Assembly: GCF_018035235.1 (NCBI RefSeq)
Contig: NZ_WPCV01000002.1
Span: 930,001 to 994,000, forward strand
Length of the DNA stretch: 64,000 bases
From: Citrobacter sp. On2M
GTDB lineage: Bacteria; Pseudomonadota; Gammaproteobacteria; Enterobacterales; Enterobacteriaceae
Direction of reading: 5' to 3'
Part shown: positions 63,217 through 64,000 of the stretch, in pieces
Position numbering within the stretch: the first letter of the stretch is position 1
Layout of the letters: the number at the start of each line of letters is the position of its first letter
The notes under the pieces: generated by a model
Databases searched by the model: none
The model's input: the letters and a program-made list of their open reading frames with translations, nothing else
Told to the model about the DNA's origin: nothing
Position numbers and translations under genes: made by a program

Positions 63217-63759
63217 ATGAAAAAAAGTTTAATGTTGGGTTTTGCCGGCATGCTGTTTGTTTCTGCGTCGGCGAGCGCAATTAGCATTAGTGGCCAGGCT
63301 GGCGAAGATTACACCAACCTTGGGTTCGGTATGGGCACCGAGACTACGGGGCTGGCCGTCAGTGGTAACTGGATGCATAACGATGACGACGGCGATGCAG
63401 CTGGTCTGGGGTTAGGTTTGAATGTTCCACTCGGTCCGCTGTTGGCAACGGTGGGTGGGAAAGGCATTTATACTAACCCGAATGATGGTGATGAGGGTTA
63501 CGCGGCGGCGGTCGGTGGTGGTTTACAGTGGCCGATTGGCGACAGCATCCGCCTGTTTGGCGAGTATTATTATTCTCCCGATTCGCTTTCCAGCGGTATC
63601 GACAGCTATGAAGAGGCTAATGCCGGTGCACGTCTGACCATTATGCGTCCGCTGAGTATTGAAGCCGGTTATCGCTACCTGAACCTTGCTGGCAAAGACG
63701 GCAACCGCGATAACGCGATTGCTGATGGCCCGTACGTTGGGGTTAACGCGAGTTTCTGA
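63217..63759 (+). CDS. yfaZ: Putative outer-membrane protein YfaZ
   Basis: The 180-aa protein has a signal peptide (MKKSLMLGFAGMLFVSASASA) and a glycine- and tyrosine-rich body of alternating beta strands, ending in a C-terminal phenylalanine (YVGVNASF), the usual sign of an outer-membrane beta barrel. By size it could form an eight-stranded barrel. AAAGGATAG lies before the ATG. Its function is unknown. The C-terminal half is highly conserved in enterobacteria (LFGEYYYSPDSLSSGI). Confidence 0.93.
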   Translation: MKKSLMLGFAGMLFVSASASAISISGQAGEDYTNLGFGMGTETTGLAVSGNWMHNDDDGDAAGLGLGLNVPLGPLLATVGGKGIYTNPNDGDEGYAAAVGGGLQWPIGDSIRLFGEYYYSPDSLSSGIDSYEEANAGARLTIMRPLSIEAGYRYLNLAGKDGNRDNAIADGPYVGVNASF

Positions 63760-63838
63760 TTTTTCCGGCGCGGCGTTCAGTCGCGCCTTCCCCCCTCCAT
63801 GCGTTATAGTGTTTTCATCATAAAAGCAGGAGAACACG

Positions 63839-64000
63839 ATGTTAAACGTGGAGATGCTATCCACCGGGGATGAGGTGTTGCACGGACAAATTGTCGACAC
63901 CAATGCCGCCTGGCTGGCCGATTTTTTCTTTCATCAGGGTTTACCGTTAACACGTCGCAACACAGTAGGTGACAATCTTGACGATTTGGTCGCCGTTTTG
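63839..64000 (+). CDS. yfaY: CinA-like protein YfaY (partial)
   Basis: Only the first 54 codons are in the window. MLNVEMLSTGDEVLHGQIVD begins the molybdopterin-binding-like domain of the CinA family, followed by TNAAWLADFFFHQG. AGGAGA lies before the ATG at 63839. In E. coli YfaY is a CinA homologue lacking demonstrated NMN deamidase activity. A GC-rich hairpin (GGCGCG/CGCGCC at 63767-63787) lies between yfaZ and this gene. Confidence 0.92.
   Translation, partial: MLNVEMLSTGDEVLHGQIVDTNAAWLADFFFHQGLPLTRRNTVGDNLDDLVAVL

Overview
This window is chromosomal DNA of a member of the Enterobacteriaceae. Its gene order closely follows the Escherichia coli and Salmonella chromosome from ubiX-argT-his transport through ackA-pta, lrhA, nuo, men and arn to yfaZ-yfaY. 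Three things point to a Citrobacter- or Salmonella-like organism rather than E. coli K-12: cheV lies between nuoN and rbn; a D-amino-acid type decarboxylase cluster (related to Salmonella STM2357-STM2361) sits before ubiX; and the proteins are close to, but not identical with, the E. coli ones. Citrobacter is my first guess, but the species cannot be fixed from this sequence alone. I see no rRNA, tRNA, insertion sequence, prophage or CRISPR array.

Layout. 1-6172: a divergent unit made of a PAS-domain regulator (truncated by the window edge) facing dokD (D-ornithine/D-lysine decarboxylase family), an APC permease, a fold-III PLP racemase-like protein and a second amino acid permease. The intergenic region has the textbook order of a sigma-54 promoter: palindrome, perfect IHF consensus, perfect -24/-12 element. 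ubiX overlaps the last permease by 4 bp. 6943-11202: argT and hisJQMP, basic amino acid uptake, each with its own -24/-12 element, and REP DNA between hisJ and hisQ. 11237-17363: a GNAT acetyltransferase, yfcH-folX, two glutathione-transferase genes (yfcG, yfcF), phosphodiesterase yfcE, Nudix yfcD and transporter yfcC. 17563-20983: ackA-pta acetate switch. 21323-26893: yfbV, yfbU, hxpA, yfbS, yfbR, alaA. 26894-28760: a long AT-rich leader and the LysR-type motility repressor lrhA. 29387-44345: the complete 13-gene nuo operon for respiratory complex I (nuoC and nuoD fused). 44405-46391: cheV under a sigma-28 promoter, and rbn. 46459-47289: elaA, elaB. 47394-54457: menFDHBCE menaquinone synthesis. 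54553-62193: pmrD and arnBCADTEF, which modify lipid A with 4-amino-4-deoxy-L-arabinose. 62478-64000: nudI, yfaZ, and the start of a CinA-like gene.

Most of the window is conserved core genome with intact reading frames. The parts that deserve a second look are the sigma-54 D-amino-acid cluster and its coupling to ubiX, a 10-G homopolymer inside nuoG, a short open frame that overlaps the lrhA start as ATGA, the two sigma-54 promoters of the basic amino acid transport genes, and the absence of ais between arnB and nudI.
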